The notes: a model not told the origin generated them from the letters alone. Numbered from the stretch's first letter, positions 33,651-45,828 are shown. The stretch is DNA of 64,000 nt from Blumeriella jaapii (GCA_009599575.1 VWND01000002.1:930001-994000), one strand, 5' to 3'. Made by a program: numbers and translations.

Positions 33651-34705
33651 TGAACTGTGCCAAAAGCTCTCTTTGGCCCCTGGGCTGCCTCGACGTCAGC
33701 TCACGTTTGCATCTATTTCACGTCTTTTCACGATTTATTTTTCCGGTTCCGTATGTCTGTACTGTACTGCATTGTCATTAGCTTATCTTGTACGAGCGAG
33801 CGAGGGGCGGGCTGGACTGGGCACAGGCACAGGCACAGGCAGGGAAGAGAAATTTGGCGTTGAAGGGCAAGTCGGTTCGGTGTATCTCAATGTGGCGTTT
33901 CACGTGGATTTGGTTTTGATATTAAGTATGAGACATGGGGGATTTGGAAGCAGCTGGAATGCAGAAAGAAAAGAAAGGAAGGGAGGGGATAAAAAAAAGG
34001 AGGTTGGGGGTAGGGATACTATAAATTTTCCTGCGCATGAGGTACTGAGTGAGTTTATATAGCTAGCTAGCACACAAGCAAGCAAGTCACACTCCCTCCC
34101 ACTCACTGGGCGCGGCGACTGGCGCGCCTCCCGTCGAGAGTCCTAGCTAGGCCATCTACGCTGTCATGACATTGTCAGATCCTCCAATCTTCGGCCTCGG
34201 GTCATGAAGCTCCCATCTACTGTACAACCACCAACACACAGGCTTTGCGCAAGCTACTCGCTTACAGTAAGTGCCCTTCCGAGCAGAATCGGACCTTTTG
34301 CGAATTGATAGGGAGGTAGCGGGGGGAGGGAGGGGGTTGAGAAGGAAATCAATATGTTCGATGTTCTTGGTTGAGTTGGTTGGTTGGTATGTGCTGCACT
34401 GTACAGTACCTTATGTACAGTACATGCCAACACTTTTGGCTTCCAATTTCTACCTACGGTTCTGAGTTTGAGCATTTCTTTTCTTTCCTCTTTCCATCAT
34501 CTCTCCTTCTCAGAGCAAATTTTTTTTCAAGCGGATGTCTTGCGTGTGGATTTCAAGGCCGGGTTTACATGTCTATGGGCTTGCATGTAGGTCGTTTTGC
34601 TATAGCTATCAGGATCTCGTGATTATGTGTAGCAAATTACCTGGTTCTTAGATAGCGATCAATATAAATGGTACACGGCTGCATCTCCACACTCCCACAC
34701 ATCTT

Positions 34706-34736
<31 letters not shown>
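33651..34736. other. Intergenic region between convergent genes
   Basis: About 1.1 kb between the 3' ends of SOG2 and the permease. It holds two TACTGTA/TACAGTA words (about 33765 and 34400), a GGCACA triplet and an ATC microsatellite (34704-34738) that abuts the permease stop codon. No gene is supported. Confidence 0.65.

Positions 34737-34738
<2 letters not shown>
34704..34738. repeat. ATC trinucleotide microsatellite
   Basis: About eleven ATC units in perfect tandem, running to within one or two bases of the permease stop codon. Confidence 0.93.
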
Positions 34739-34739
<1 letters not shown>

Positions 34740-36758
34740 CGCTAGAACGCCCAGCCCAGCGTGTAACGGTAGACCTGCGATTTTCTGCCACTTCGTCTCG
34801 ACGCCGCCCTTCTTCTCCATCTCGGCGGCGATAAACTCCTGCTCCTCGCGGTCGATGCGCGCCTTGCCCGAGTACAGGTCCACGTCCTCGGAGCGGATAA
34901 TGGCAGTCTTGAAGTAGAACTTGTAGCCGAAGTACATGAGAAAGTAGAGCGGAATACCGAGGTAGGTAGTGACGAATGTGCGGGAGTCGAAGCTGGAGCC
35001 CTTTTTGAGCCTGCGATGCGCGAACAGCGCGAAGCCCTTAAAGAAGGCGATCAAGATGGAGAAGACGAGCGCGCCCCAGGAGCCCGCGCGGCCGAGCGGC
35101 GCCACGAACGCGAGCGCCGTGTCGGGGACGCCCTGCGCGATGCGCGCGTTGACGAAGCAGATGTGCGAGATGAGGATCGAGATCCACGTCAGGAGGCCGA
35201 ACATCGTGACCAGGTTGACGAAGTAGCCGAAGACGGTGTAGGACGACGTGTTGACGCCGAGGAAGGCCAGGAGGCAGAAGGCGCACGACAGACCCAGCGC
35301 GTAGATGGGGATGCCGCGCTTGTCGGTCTTGGCGAAGAACTTGGGCGCCTTCCCTTCGTGCGCCAGACCGTAGAGGGTTCGGGATGCGATGTAGAGATCC
35401 GAGTTGGCAGCCGAGAAGACGAAGATCAAGATGCAGGCGTTGAGGATGCCCGGGAGCGTTGGGATCCCGGCAATCTTGATGGCAACGACGAACGGGGACG
35501 CGGTGGCAGTGTTACCGCCGGACTTGATCGCGCTCGCCAATTCGACGGAGTCGTAGGGGACAAGCATCCCAAGGAGGAAGACAAGGACCACGTAGAACAA
35601 GAGGATTCGGTAGAAGGTCAACCTGATGGCGCGGGGAATGACGCGGCGTGGGTTGGCGGCCTCACCTACAGTGACACCAACCAATTCGGTTCCAAGATAG
35701 GCGAAGACGGCAGTGGTGAAGGTGGCCCAGACCGCGAGGAATCTTCCACCCGCGCCCTCTGGATGCTCGTCAGCACGTGCTTTGGTGAGGTTGTCTGTGT
35801 TCGAACTCACCCAGAACGTATTCGTGAAAGGCGCCTGGATTTTTCCAATATCGAAACCCAGTGGCGTCTCGATTGGGGCCCCCACCACAGGCGAGGATCA
35901 AGCTGAGGAGGATCAAGCCTAGGATCACGATGACCTTGATGGAGGAGAGCCAGAACTCGATCTCGCCGAAGAATCGGACCCCGACGTAGTTCAGGATGAT
36001 GATTGCGACGAGGAAGACTGTAATGAAGACTCCTGGGTTGACTTCGTCGCGGCCAACCCAGTACTGAATGACCAGCGATGCCGCCGTCAGGTTGTTCGGT
36101 GTGACGATGATGTACTAGCTGAGCGTGAGTCACCGTCGTGTACGCATCTTTTCCGGCGCCGGTGAGACGCGCATTCATGACGCTCGCTTCCGATGGACCA
36201 TTCCTCGCGGTCACGATAGGGGGGGAAGAAGTGGCACTCACCTTGAACCAATAGTTCCAACCCAAGCAGAATCCCAGGGCGGGATCGACAAAACGCGTCG
36301 CATAGCCGGTGAAGCCCGAAGGAAGAGGAAGCCACGCAGCCATCTAAAGTTTCAGCGTGTTAGTTAGCACCGGCGTGAAAGAGAGACATCTCAGCAAGCC
36401 CGTGACACACCTCGCCCAAAGCGGCCATGACCAAATAACACAGAAAGCCGACCAGCGTGTATCCGATGAACAGAGGAGCCGGACCCGACTGCACGAGGGC
36501 CTTTCCACTGCGGTGTCCTCTTCGTCAGCCATCGCTGCTGACCAGCAGCAATCATGGTGTTACTACTACTGACGTTCCGATAATCAGGCCGGTGCCGATG
36601 GCACCGCCAATGGCTATCATGGTGATCTGGCGCGAGCTCAGGTTGCGGTGGAGGTGGTGGCCACTGTCGGCCTCATGCTCGTCGGCGCTGGTCACGACAT
36701 CGGCATCGTAGGTCTTCCTCTCTGGCGACCCCTCGGACGAGTGGTCGTGGGGATTCAT
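34737..36758 (-). CDS. Amino-acid permease, fungal AAT (YAT) family
   Basis: A 12-helix plasma-membrane proton symporter for amino acids, of the Gap1 type. Five exons join in frame: 36758-36574, 36507-36411, 36343-36242, 36114-35811 and 35758-34737, with introns of 66, 67, 127 and 52 nt. The product is 569 residues. Helix 1 carries the family signature MIAIGGAIGTGLIIGTG, split by intron 1; then FIGYTLVGFLCYLVMAALGE, PLPSGFTGYATRFVDPALGF and, after intron 3, YIIVTPNNLTAASLVIQYW. Later blocks are FAYLGTELVGVTVGEAANPR and SAANSDLYIASRTLYGLAHEGKAP. The C-terminal tail is charged (DREEQEFIAAEME). The N-terminal tail has Lys residues that could serve as ubiquitination sites. Substrate range cannot be read from the sequence. 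Confidence 0.94.
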
Positions 36759-38049
36759 CTTTGGGCGAGATGATGATGCTCGTGATGAGAGATTGATCAG
36801 TCAGTTACTGAGGGGGCCTCTCGAGCTTGTGGACGTTGAGGTGACCGAGCCGAGCCGAGATCTAGTCTAAGTAGATAGATGATGGATAATGGATGATGGA
36901 GGATGGATGATGCGTGGAAAGCAGAAAAGAAAGGAAAAAGGAAGACAATAGGTTTAGCTGAGGCTGAGGGGGATGAGGTGGTTTAAGAAGGCCTGCAGTC
37001 GACTCGGCCTGACATTCGGGACCCAGAGAGTTTAGCGTGATGGACTCGGTTGTCACTCCGCACGGGAAATAGTGCCAGTTTTTTCACTTCCTTGGCACCT
37101 GCTCTTTTCGGCATGGAGTTCTTACTCAAGTAGTACAGACATCGTACAGTACATTTCTGGTGTGTAAATACGTAAAATACGTAAATACTACAACTTTATA
37201 CATAGATAGTACTTACAACCCGCCATCCCGCCATTCCGCCACCCCGCCATCCCCGCCATCCCCGCCGCGTTTCCTTTCACCATTTACCATTCCTCCACCC
37301 CACCCCTCCCCTCCCCCGTCGCGTCTTGGCGTCCAGCAACTCTTATCTGTGCAAGCAACGGGAACCAGTCCTGGCATACTGCTTACTATACTATAGTAGT
37401 ACTGTATGTACCAACTGTGCTGATACCGTACCGTACTGTACTGTATGTACTACTGTCTGTACAATGTGAGACAAGTCAGTGCGTGCTACTCGGTCAGCTC
37501 AGCTCGGGTCAGAGGGCCGGCCACCACCATCGACAACGACGAATAGGCTCACGAGGGGGAAGAAGAAAAAGGAAAGAAAAGGAAGGGAGAAGGGAGGAAG
37601 AGAAGATACTGGAGAGAAGGGAGTTGAAGCGGAGAAAAAAAAAAGAAAACAATACAAAACAAAACAAATGAAAATGAAATTAAAGAAAGTGCTTGCTTCA
37701 GTGTGTGTATAACATATACGCTCCGCTAGACGTAAATCAATACTACTACTACTATTATAACAGATACGGGGAAGCGAGCGATAAAGCAAAGACCGGATCC
37801 GCATCTCAACCCCCCCACCCCCAGCCCTGTCCCCATCCCTATCTTCCCGACCGCGGACCAGCGCTGTCATGCTTGCATGAGACCCGTTTGCGTGCAGCCT
37901 TCGAGAAGAAAAATTCTCTCCCAGCCACGGTACATACATACAGTACATACATACATATAGATACGTACAGTACAGTACGTACTGTAGTGTACATCCTGTA
38001 GCCAAGAACTCGAGGATCTACTGCCGCTAATGAATCTATGTACTGTATG

Positions 38050-38115
38050 TGCAGTACACATACAGTACACATACAGTACACATACAGTACACATACAGTA
38101 CACATACAGTACACA
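38050..38115. repeat. 11-bp array CAGTACACATA
   Basis: About six tandem copies of CAGTACACATA. Each unit contains the ACAGTAC half of the dispersed palindrome, so this is a local amplification of that word. Confidence 0.85.
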
Positions 38116-38454
38116 AAGTACCGTGCCGTACGACGGTAGGAGATCAGATGCTCTCGCCAACCAGCCGTGTTGGCCCGTGTTGGAACTTGGGGTGGCAGGG
38201 CATCAAATCCCGACACCAGTGATGTGAGACAGATATCTACGCGTTTTCTTTCCTCCCAGTGGGCCGGACGTCGGAAGTTCTTTCTCTGCTAGATGGATGA
38301 AAAGCGAGCGAGCGAGTGAGCAAGCAAGCTCGCAAGCAGGCAAACAGGCACCGGAGCTGGAAAATACTCAACGTCCTTGGATTTGGGACGGTGGAAATCG
38401 TGGTCTGGCATGCATGCACATATACATATACTTAGGTATATACAGTATATACAG

Positions 38455-38545
38455 TACATACACATATACATACATACACATATAAATACCTAGGTACACA
38501 TATACATACATACACATATAAATACCTAGGTACACATATAAATAC
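38455..38545. repeat. Tandem repeat of about 40 bp with CCTAGG
   Basis: About two and a half copies of a unit made of ACATATACATACATAC and ATATAAATACCTAGGT. The copies are nearly identical. Confidence 0.8.
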
Positions 38546-38959
38546 ATACACACATACATGTACATACACTCCAGCTAGCCAGCTACAGTACATCGCAGAA
38601 TGTACAGTACAGTACAGTAACACCCAGCGTGGAAATGACTACTCGCGCTTCTCCGCCCACCTTGTCTCAACCAACCCTTAACATACGTCCAGTACAGTAG
38701 TACAGTACAACCAACTGTCCGGCCGGCTCGAGGAAACCAACCAACAGTAGTAATTTGCAAGATACCAAATGAAATCCAAGACACGCAATCATTCCCTTCA
38801 CGTTACCAGGTTTTTGTGAGTGGGGGGGGGCGTGGAAGCGGGGACGCGGCTAGCACAAAACGGCACAGAGAGTATCTCTCGGCCCTTCTTCGGCCCACAC
38901 AATTTTGCAATTACCTACATATATCTCCGCGTCGAGCACGCTGACATCAATCTTCGACT

Positions 38960-39032
38960 GGGCGGTTAGATCAGTGGTAGTATCGCTCGCTTTGCATGCG
39001 AGAGGTCGTGGGTTCAATCCCCACACCGTCCA
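38960..39032 (+). tRNA. tRNA-Ala (anticodon UGC)
   Basis: A 73-nt intronless tRNA. The acceptor arms GGGCGGT and ACCGTCC pair with a G3:U70 wobble, the alanine identity element, followed by discriminator A. The anticodon stem CTCGC/GCGAG closes the loop TTTGCAT, giving anticodon TGC (38993-38995). The T arm is GTGGG/CCCAC around TTCAATC. The CCA end is not encoded, as is normal for a nuclear gene. A run of six T lies at 39039-39044. It is the only tRNA found in the window. Confidence 0.95.
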
Positions 39033-39038
39033 CATATC

Positions 39039-39044
39039 TTTTTT
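39039..39044 (+). terminator. RNA polymerase III terminator of tRNA-Ala
   Basis: Six T residues begin seven bases after the tRNA end, the standard pol III stop signal. Confidence 0.85.
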
Positions 39045-40137
39045 GCACTTTTTCCATCTTGTGTTTTTTTCTTCTACACTCTATTTATTACCCGCCTCCC
39101 TTTGTGATTGGGGAGGGTTTTTTTGCGTCATGGTTTTATTCAAGGTCGTTTTTGCAGCAGCGGATGTAGGCTTTTCGCTGTTTTTCATTTTCTTTTTTTG
39201 CCGAGAAGGGAGAGGGAGGAGGGAGGGAAAAGGAAGGAAGACGGGGGCGGGAAAGCCGCGGCTTGGCTTGTAAGCGAATTGTTGTTATCTGGATGATGCT
39301 TTGCTGTCGGACAGAGTGTTTGATCCCAAGCTTTATTTCATACGCTGCTTTAACACAGGTAGAGAAAGGGAGGCGCATGTGTGGATATTCTGTTTGATGT
39401 TGGACAACAAGCATCCATCGAATCCGAATTCACGGTCCGGCCGTCCACACGCATAACCGAGATATAAATAAGGTACTGTACAGTACTGTAGAAAGCAAGC
39501 CAGATGGCGATGTTGGATCTCTCAATCTACTTACTTACTGTATCTGCATATCTACGCCTTCCCCAAGTCTAAGCGTGAGGAAAACTCGCTTATAGCAAAG
39601 CAAGCCAGACGGAACATATATAAACGTCCCAGGTGCGTCCATGCGGGCGCCTACCAGAAAGTACGTATGTGCAAACAGGAACGGGAGACACGCAGTGCTT
39701 TCACCTTCCAGCGGTGCTCCCCCCCCGAAACAAAGGAAAGGTCAACAGAGAGAAAGGGAGAAAGAAGTGGAAAAGAAAATAGTCTCGCTATCTCGTCTCA
39801 ATCCGCCTTGCAGTCTTTCAATGGTTTACCGGTCGGAGCCGCTCCCTTGACGATGGAGAGAGTCGTGCCAGGATAGCCGCCGAAGCCCCCGCCTCTGCAT
39901 GGGAGCTTGTTAGACCATTCGGGTGGAAGGCCGAACGAGGGATCATTCGGATAGTATGAAAGGGGAGGCTCGCCGGTCGGTTGTGGGATGGTGTAGCCGT
40001 CAGCGGAAGAGGTGGCCTAGGGGACCGGCAGTGTTGGAGTCTGGACGGGCACGAGCATCGGATTTGGAGTTTGATAGGCAGTGGGAGGGGAAGTGCCGAC
40101 GGGAGTCTCAGGCGTAGAGGGAGCGCTCCGGATGCCT
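39045..40137. other. Intergenic region and possible coding tail of the 40-kb secreted gene
   Basis: The left part (39045-39797) shows nothing beyond A/G-rich tracts, a TATATAAA at 39617 with a short frame behind it, and a TACTGTA word (39476). The right part (39798-40145), on the minus strand, is open and Pro/Thr-rich and may be the tail of the gene at 40138-41703 (see that entry). Confidence 0.45.
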
Positions 40138-41703
40138 TCAGAGTTGGGAAACAGGCGCAGGGTCGGTGCCGGTACCGCCAGTGCTGCCTCCGGTGCTCGC
40201 ACACGCAAAGCTCATGGCGCTGACGGGTGTTCCGGAGTCCTTGGGCGCGCTCAGGTCCCAGACCATGTCCACGTACGGCCAGCAGATCTTGTCGGGGCCG
40301 ATGTTGACCATGTCTCCGCTGACAAAGACCTGGGTGTCTGTGACGACAGATCCGACTTTCGCTCCAACGCTGTCGACGAGTTGGAAAGACGTGCCGGCGT
40401 AGGTACCGGTACAGGAGAGTGGGATAGGCTGGCAATCCGGGTCGGTGAGAGTCTCCCAGGTGACGAGGGCCAGCGAGTCGCTGAACGCGGCAACGTGGGC
40501 GTTTTGGTGATCCTCGCTGGTCGATTCGGTGATCCAGTTGACTTGCGAATCTCCATCCGCAGCACCGATCTCCGAGGTTGCTTCAGGACCCGTGAGCTTG
40601 TTCTTGCTAGACATGGTGGAGATGGCAACGTTGTGGTTCAACCATCTGGCGCTGCATCGAGTATTCGGTGCTCCCAGCCAGTCGTTGAGAGTCAAGTCTG
40701 TCGCTCCGCGTGAGACCCAGCCAAAGATGTACTTGGTGGTTGACGCGAACCGAGCCAGATTGGAGTAGGATCCGGACATGCCTCCCACCGGTTCACCACT
40801 TGCACCGTTGGTGGTGTTTTCGTTAGAGATCTTCACACCGCTCATAGTCCGAGTGTCAGTGTTGAGCCAGATGGCACCTTGATCCTCAGCGCAGATGCTA
40901 GCGAATGGCGCTTCATCGGCGGCCTCGAGTGCAATGCCGGTGTTGTGCGAGCAGCCCCAACTGCTGCTCGCTTCGATGTCCTGGAGAGCACCGGCGTCGT
41001 TGACGTATTGCAAACTGTCTGCGAAGTGGCCTTTGGCGCTTCCCGAGTAGGCTACAGATGCTATTAGGTGTAGCAGAAGAGGCAGAGCTAGTGTCTCTTA
41101 CCTGTGACCACAAAATACGTTGCATAGAGCCCACTTGCCGAGGAGTAGACCACATCTCCATTGGCATCTGGGGTAGCTGTCATCTGCGCTCCGTTAGTAG
41201 CGTTCTTGACGAATGAAGAGAAAACATACGCCCTCTGGGCTCTGGACCGTGGGTCCATTCAAGGGTGTTCTCCACGCCTCAGCCCCGTTGGTATATCTGA
41301 TGAGGGCGACTATGGGTTCGTTTTCCGGTGGAAGATCGGAGGTTCCAGAAGCATCAATGGTGACCATCAAGGCAAATCCATCGTCGTGTGCCACGAGCCC
41401 GGCTGCCTCATATCCTGGGATGGTAACCGGAGTTCCTACGGCAGTAAAAGTCGTGGTGTCAACCTGTTGAACGACAACGTTCTTCTTGCCAGAGTCGAGA
41501 TATGCCAGATAAGCTGACTTCCCATCAGGAGAGGCTGCGAACGGTGTACGGCGATGGTGAGGAAGACCAGTCCAGTACGCGGGCATAATGGGATCGAACG
41601 GGGTAGAGAGTGTGAGGGTGTTTGGAAAAGAAGAGAGTCTTAGATCTGCGAGGACGAGCGCGGTGCCTGCCAGAAGCACCGAACAGAACATGAAAATATG
41701 CAT
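40138..41703 (-). CDS. Secreted protein of unknown function, C-terminus uncertain
   Basis: A signal peptide (MHIFMFCSVLLAGTALVLA) opens a 489-residue product from three exons: 41703-41230, 41183-41102 and 41051-40138 (introns 46 and 50 nt; donors GTATGT and GTAAGA; a CTACTAAC branch in the first). The body is beta-rich with evenly spaced blocks (SPDGKSAYLAYLDSG, PDANGDVVYSSASGLYATYFV, WGCSHNTGIALEAADEAPFASICAED, DLALVTWETL-like), which suggests a beta-propeller-like secreted protein, but I do not recognise the family. The end is Gly/Thr-rich and stops at 40138. Shifting one base near 40145 gives a Pro/Thr-rich continuation, one TAG at 40019-40017, then about 70 further good codons to a stop at 39798. 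That tail could be an extra exon or a broken end. Confidence 0.75.
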
Positions 41704-44143
41704 TGCGGCTTGATGTCGTGCAAGTAAAGAACGAAGAGGAGCACACGTGCTCGGGGCTTAAAAAGAAAGGATGAAGTTAACAACTCCCAGAAAGGTGAAG
41801 AGAAACCGACGTGGATGGGAAGCTGGATATTAAAGCATTCATTCATTCGGGACCCGTTGGTCCCTCGGGGCAAGATTTAACAAGGTTTATTAACATCATC
41901 TTGACCCGAACCTTCGTGCAGATGTGCAATTGGGCGGCTCCATGGTTGAATGTTTGGCATGCCTTCTCCCGACATACTTGTCCCAGGTCTTTTCGGACAT
42001 AGGATACGAGAACATACACTGTAAACAGCACCACGCAGAAAACCTTGGAATCAGTCTCCCAGATCAGAAGCCATACAAATACAAGCCAAGTCTACTACAC
42101 TTCCCAACAGATACGGAAATACTTCCCCATAAGTGCTCGTATCTCGAAGCTACTAGTCAGTTCTTCTAACACGGATAGACGCGGTCCAGACTCAAAGCAT
42201 TGCTGAGCCCGGAAATGAGAAGAGACGGTCGTGACGATGATTCGAGGAGAAAAGGTTTGGGATTCGGTGTCCACGGCGGGGGAATCGGGTTGTCAATCAA
42301 ATCGAAACGATGTTAATGAAACAATGCAGGTCGGTGGGCCTTTTCCCCCGGATCGGCCTTCGTTCCCGCATAGGTTCGTTCGACTGCACCCTTTTTTTTC
42401 TCGAGTATTATTCACAGTGACAGTAAACTATGCTTTGAAGCCGGTGCTCCTAGTTATCATCGAGTGAGATGTCATCAGCTTCATGGACGCCACGAAATGC
42501 GTCGAAGCAAGCAAAACCACTGCCGCAAGTTTGTTTGGTGTTGATCCTAGCTGTGATAGCGGGCCAATGTAGATCGTTTACTTTCGCTAGAGTATAATCC
42601 AGACCCCGAAGATGGTAGGATCACGTTAGATAATCCGCTTTTTGTTTTCCAAGTACCAAAAATCGTCGTTTTGCGACCCAAGGCTTCTATCATATGAGAA
42701 TGCTGTTGTGTGTATCATACCAGCATTGGACAGCTATCCGCATTGATCAGTATGGCCTGGCCTGAAAACCATGCCTCTGAGGAGAGCGTAGGGTTTGATC
42801 CTTTAGCCGAATCACTCGGGCGATGGGTGTGCGTTCTTGTTGTACTGTAAGATCTTCCAGAGTCGACTCTTCAACCACTATAAGAGATCGGAGACATTGG
42901 GGAAGCGTGAGATGGGACCATCGACTAGTCGTTCTATTAATAGTGCTAAGTCTCGCTCAGATGGATGTGTTATTCCGAGGTCTTCTCAACCCATCGATCG
43001 AGCTGCCCTGGACTGCACTTACTGTTTTCTGAAGGTGACAGAAATTTCCCTGGCAGCTTGTTCAGGCTGCGAAAAGAATCGCGGCGGACTTTGATCAAGA
43101 TCGTTTGCTCGACACCGACTCCAAATCTGTTGCGGCCTAGAGAGCTCTGGTCTCACGACTGCTGAAAATTTTACAATGTCGCACCTCATCACGGGAAACG
43201 GTGAGGCCTGATTCGGACACAAAGGAGCAGCTTAGCCGAGAGTGTGTAGTTTTCCAAGTCGACCGTTACCGCAAGGTCGAAGTTAGAATAGGATCGGGAC
43301 TAATGGTTCCCGGCGGTGGCAATGCCTTTTACTGTACATAGCTTTGGAGTGCGTGTGCCACTTTCTTACTTGTGCTGGGTCAACTGATTTCCAGATTACT
43401 GTACAGCTACGGCGATTGGCTTGGGTTCTTGTCCCGACGGTGGTTCGCCGACTTCTCATTCATCACCCCCAGTCGAGTCACGCTGATTGCCGATTTTGAT
43501 GAATCGCATCTCTGGTTTGGGTCCGCGTGAAATGTTCCCTAGATGTAAAATAGTTGTGTGGATGGATAACTACAGGCGAATCCATGATCCAGACATCTCG
43601 ACCACCACCCATAATATGATTCTTCCGGTGATTCTTCCGGTCAATATTGATGCATAGAGCCTCCCATGGTGCTATCGACATCAATGCCAGCGGTGAGATC
43701 AAGGCGGTTCTGTAAGCCAGGAGATACCCTCCAAAAATATGCAGGATGAGCCCACTACGCGGAGGCAAGTCGTTCGCGAGAACAGCGACAGAGTCTCGCT
43801 CGTAGCAAGATAGATAAGAAGACGAGAATGAATAAGCTGACATTGATGCAAAGCCCTGAGCGGTGGTGAAATTCCCAGTCGCGTCTTCTAATCGGTAGAA
43901 CAGTCTCCACAACTCAAGTTCCTTCCCTCAGCACGTATCTAGGTCGTCGTCTCATCTTCTCTATACTCTAATCCGAGATCTTTTATCGTCACAATTGCGC
44001 AAGTATTACTTAAAATCCAAGATCTTTGGTTCAAGAGCTGTTTTGGGAAAGAAAAGTTCACTACCTTAGATAAGCGACGCATTTCGGCCTTCAAACCCAC
44101 ACTGACTCTCGATAAAGATTTATCCACATCGCAATACTCCCAA
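41704..44143. other. Intergenic region
   Basis: About 2.4 kb. The left edge is the promoter of the secreted gene (AT-rich TTAAAAAGAAAGG near 41760). No satellite and no recognisable gene follow. One minus-strand frame, 43912-43478 (144 codons), has protein-like composition and is listed separately. Confidence 0.5.
43478..43912 (-). other. Protein-like open frame of unknown status
   Basis: A 144-codon frame beginning MWRLFYRLEDATGNF. It has a hydrophobic stretch (SGLILHIFGGYLLAYRTALISPLALMS) and balanced composition, unlike the repeat-made frames elsewhere. No family is recognised, no introns are evident, and a 12-bp duplication (GATTCTTCCGGT twice) lies inside. It could be a small gene, an exon or chance. 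Confidence 0.2.
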
Positions 44144-44693
44144 ATGACTCTCTCTAGGGATGCCGGAGAATGGGCAACGCGAAAACGATCCGCGAGCATC
44201 GATCGTCCAGTATGCCCCAGAAGCAAAAGGCCGCGTCTACAAATAGCAGACGATTACCCTCCGCTCAAGGGCCGCGCAAGAAGAAAGTTGAAGGACGCCG
44301 GATCAGTTGCAAGTATCTCGATATCTCCTACTGGAACGACGTCAGAATACCATTCTGGAAGACCCTCATGTTATGACCCGTCTTCCTAGGAAACGAAACG
44401 TCCGAGTCCCAGTTCCACGAGCGTTAACGGACCAGCGCCAGTTGTTCCAGCAGCACCAACAGGAGGAGGAGTTACAGCCGGTGGGGTTGCGTTACAAAGA
44501 GTGAAGGAGCAAATTGAAAATACCGCTAGGCCCCCGATCAAGGATCTAAACCGCGAGGAAATGTTGAGCTTGAACAAGTCGACTAGAGCGTCTCGCCAAA
44601 AAGCGCCTGGGACGTACTGTTAAAGCCCAAGCAGACAGGACGCAAGCCACGTCCCGAGCACACTGCCACGAGGCTTTTCAAGAATTCAAGTAG
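44144..44693 (+). pseudogene. Doubtful or broken basic-protein gene with a possible GC-AG intron
   Basis: From ATG 44144 a basic stretch (RKRSASID..., RSKRPRLQIADDYPPLKGRARRK) runs to GTT at 44308. A GCAAGT donor follows, and a CTTCCTAG acceptor ends at 44389, an 81-nt candidate GC-AG intron whose last triplet is the only in-frame stop. Beyond it 77 codons read ETKRPSPSSTS..., QRVKEQIENTARPPIKDLNREEMLSLNK and end at TAA 44621-44623. One frame over, the coding look continues as SRLERLAKKRLGRTVKAQADR to TAG 44691-44693. So a Pro-rich linker followed by a helical basic region is broken by a one-base shift near 44577. The family is unknown. Confidence 0.3.
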
Positions 44694-45828
44694 AGCTAAG
44701 AAAGGGGCGGGTACGGAGGTCTTGGGAGGGCCCAACGTACTTTCTCAGGCACACGCCAGTGAGGCGAGGAAAAGGCGGCCTGCAGAGACGCACGGAGAAG
44801 GAATTTCGACAGATAGATTCTTCGAGCCAAGGGCTGACGTGCAAGCGGCTGCTGGATGGACTGCAGTGCCTCAGGGTTGGAGCTCGGCCACGATGGGGTA
44901 CCGTTCCGAGCCGAATACGGATCCTGGGCTTGCTGGTTTCGTTTCGGTGGTGTGGGGCACCGATCTTGCTGAGCACGGCGAGGAGAGAAATGCGAATGCT
45001 GGGGTCTGGGGCTCTGGTCTGGTCCAGCTGTCATCGAAAGTGGAGGACGGCTTTCAGAGGAGATTCTAAAAGCAAACACAAGGGCCCCGGAGCCTTGTCT
45101 AGGAGACCAGAGGGGTGCGAAGTCTGCTGCTCCACCCAGGGTTAGATTTTCGCCGCCTGCCTGGGGGAACGAGCGGGTAGCAAGAGCCTTTCTATCAAGG
45201 GCTGCCTCGACCAAGGTTGCCGTGTCCACAGCGGCCGGCCTGGCGGCGCAACCTCTCTCAGCCGAATCCACCACGGCGATTGAGGGGCAGCATCGGTTTC
45301 CTCTTGAATTGAGTCACTGCCAAACTTTGCAGGGTGGTTTGCAGTATCGATCAACTGGTAGTACTGCCGTAGAGGGTTCGTGAAACGAAGCATGAGCACT
45401 TTATCCGCCCGTCTGGGCAAGCAAAACAACGCCTCTTTCTAAGCGAGCTCGCTTGAGCGACAGCATGGATGTAGCGCAGCGGGAAGGAAGGGGAGCCAAC
45501 ATACTTACGCCTCTGCAAGACTTGGGCATTGTCCGGTGAATATTAGCGTGCCTCGTGGTAGGAGCTACATAAAGGGGTCAGTCGGTCAGTTCGCTGCTCA
45601 TTGCTGCGAGGAGACGGAGACGAGGTGCGTCGTAGGTGATCACGTAGGCCGGTCGTGCAGATCAGGTCGAACCACGGTACCTAGGGAGGTAGCTTATTCT
45701 TAGCTTTGATGCGAACAGGATTGGGAGTTGGGAAATCCGAAGAAGCAAAAACCTCGTCATGGCATTGTGGGACCATTGCAAGACAGTAGGGACTAGGCTC
45801 GAGTGAATAAATATACCAAAACAGCTCT
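44694..45828. other. Intergenic region with overlapping open frames
   Basis: About 1.1 kb. Frames at 44722-45069 (+), 44759-45145 (+) and 45274-44696 (-) are all open and overlap, so at most one can be real; none shows a family motif or splice structure. The region may be debris of the gene at 44144-44693 or a diverged exon set. Confidence 0.4.

Larger units (their letters stand above)
36759..38959. other. Intergenic region between the permease and the tRNA gene
   Basis: About 2.2 kb with no supported gene. The left end is the permease promoter, with a GATG-rich repeat (36868-36912). Further on are a C-rich tract (37215-37315), a purine tract (37555-37660), many TACTGTA/TACAGTA words (37425, 37960, 38600, 38690), an 11-bp array and a 40-bp tandem repeat. 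The open frames follow the repeats. Confidence 0.65.

Noticed and set aside
35016..35906. 296-codon plus-strand frame opposite the permease
   Set aside because: It is the antisense of the permease last exon and consists of charged, low-complexity residues expected from reverse-reading a hydrophobic, G+C-rich gene.
39641..39850. 69-codon plus-strand frame behind TATATAAA at 39617
   Set aside because: The TATA-like word is only about 24 bp from the ATG, too close for a normal leader, and the frame lies antisense to the possible tail of the 40-kb gene.
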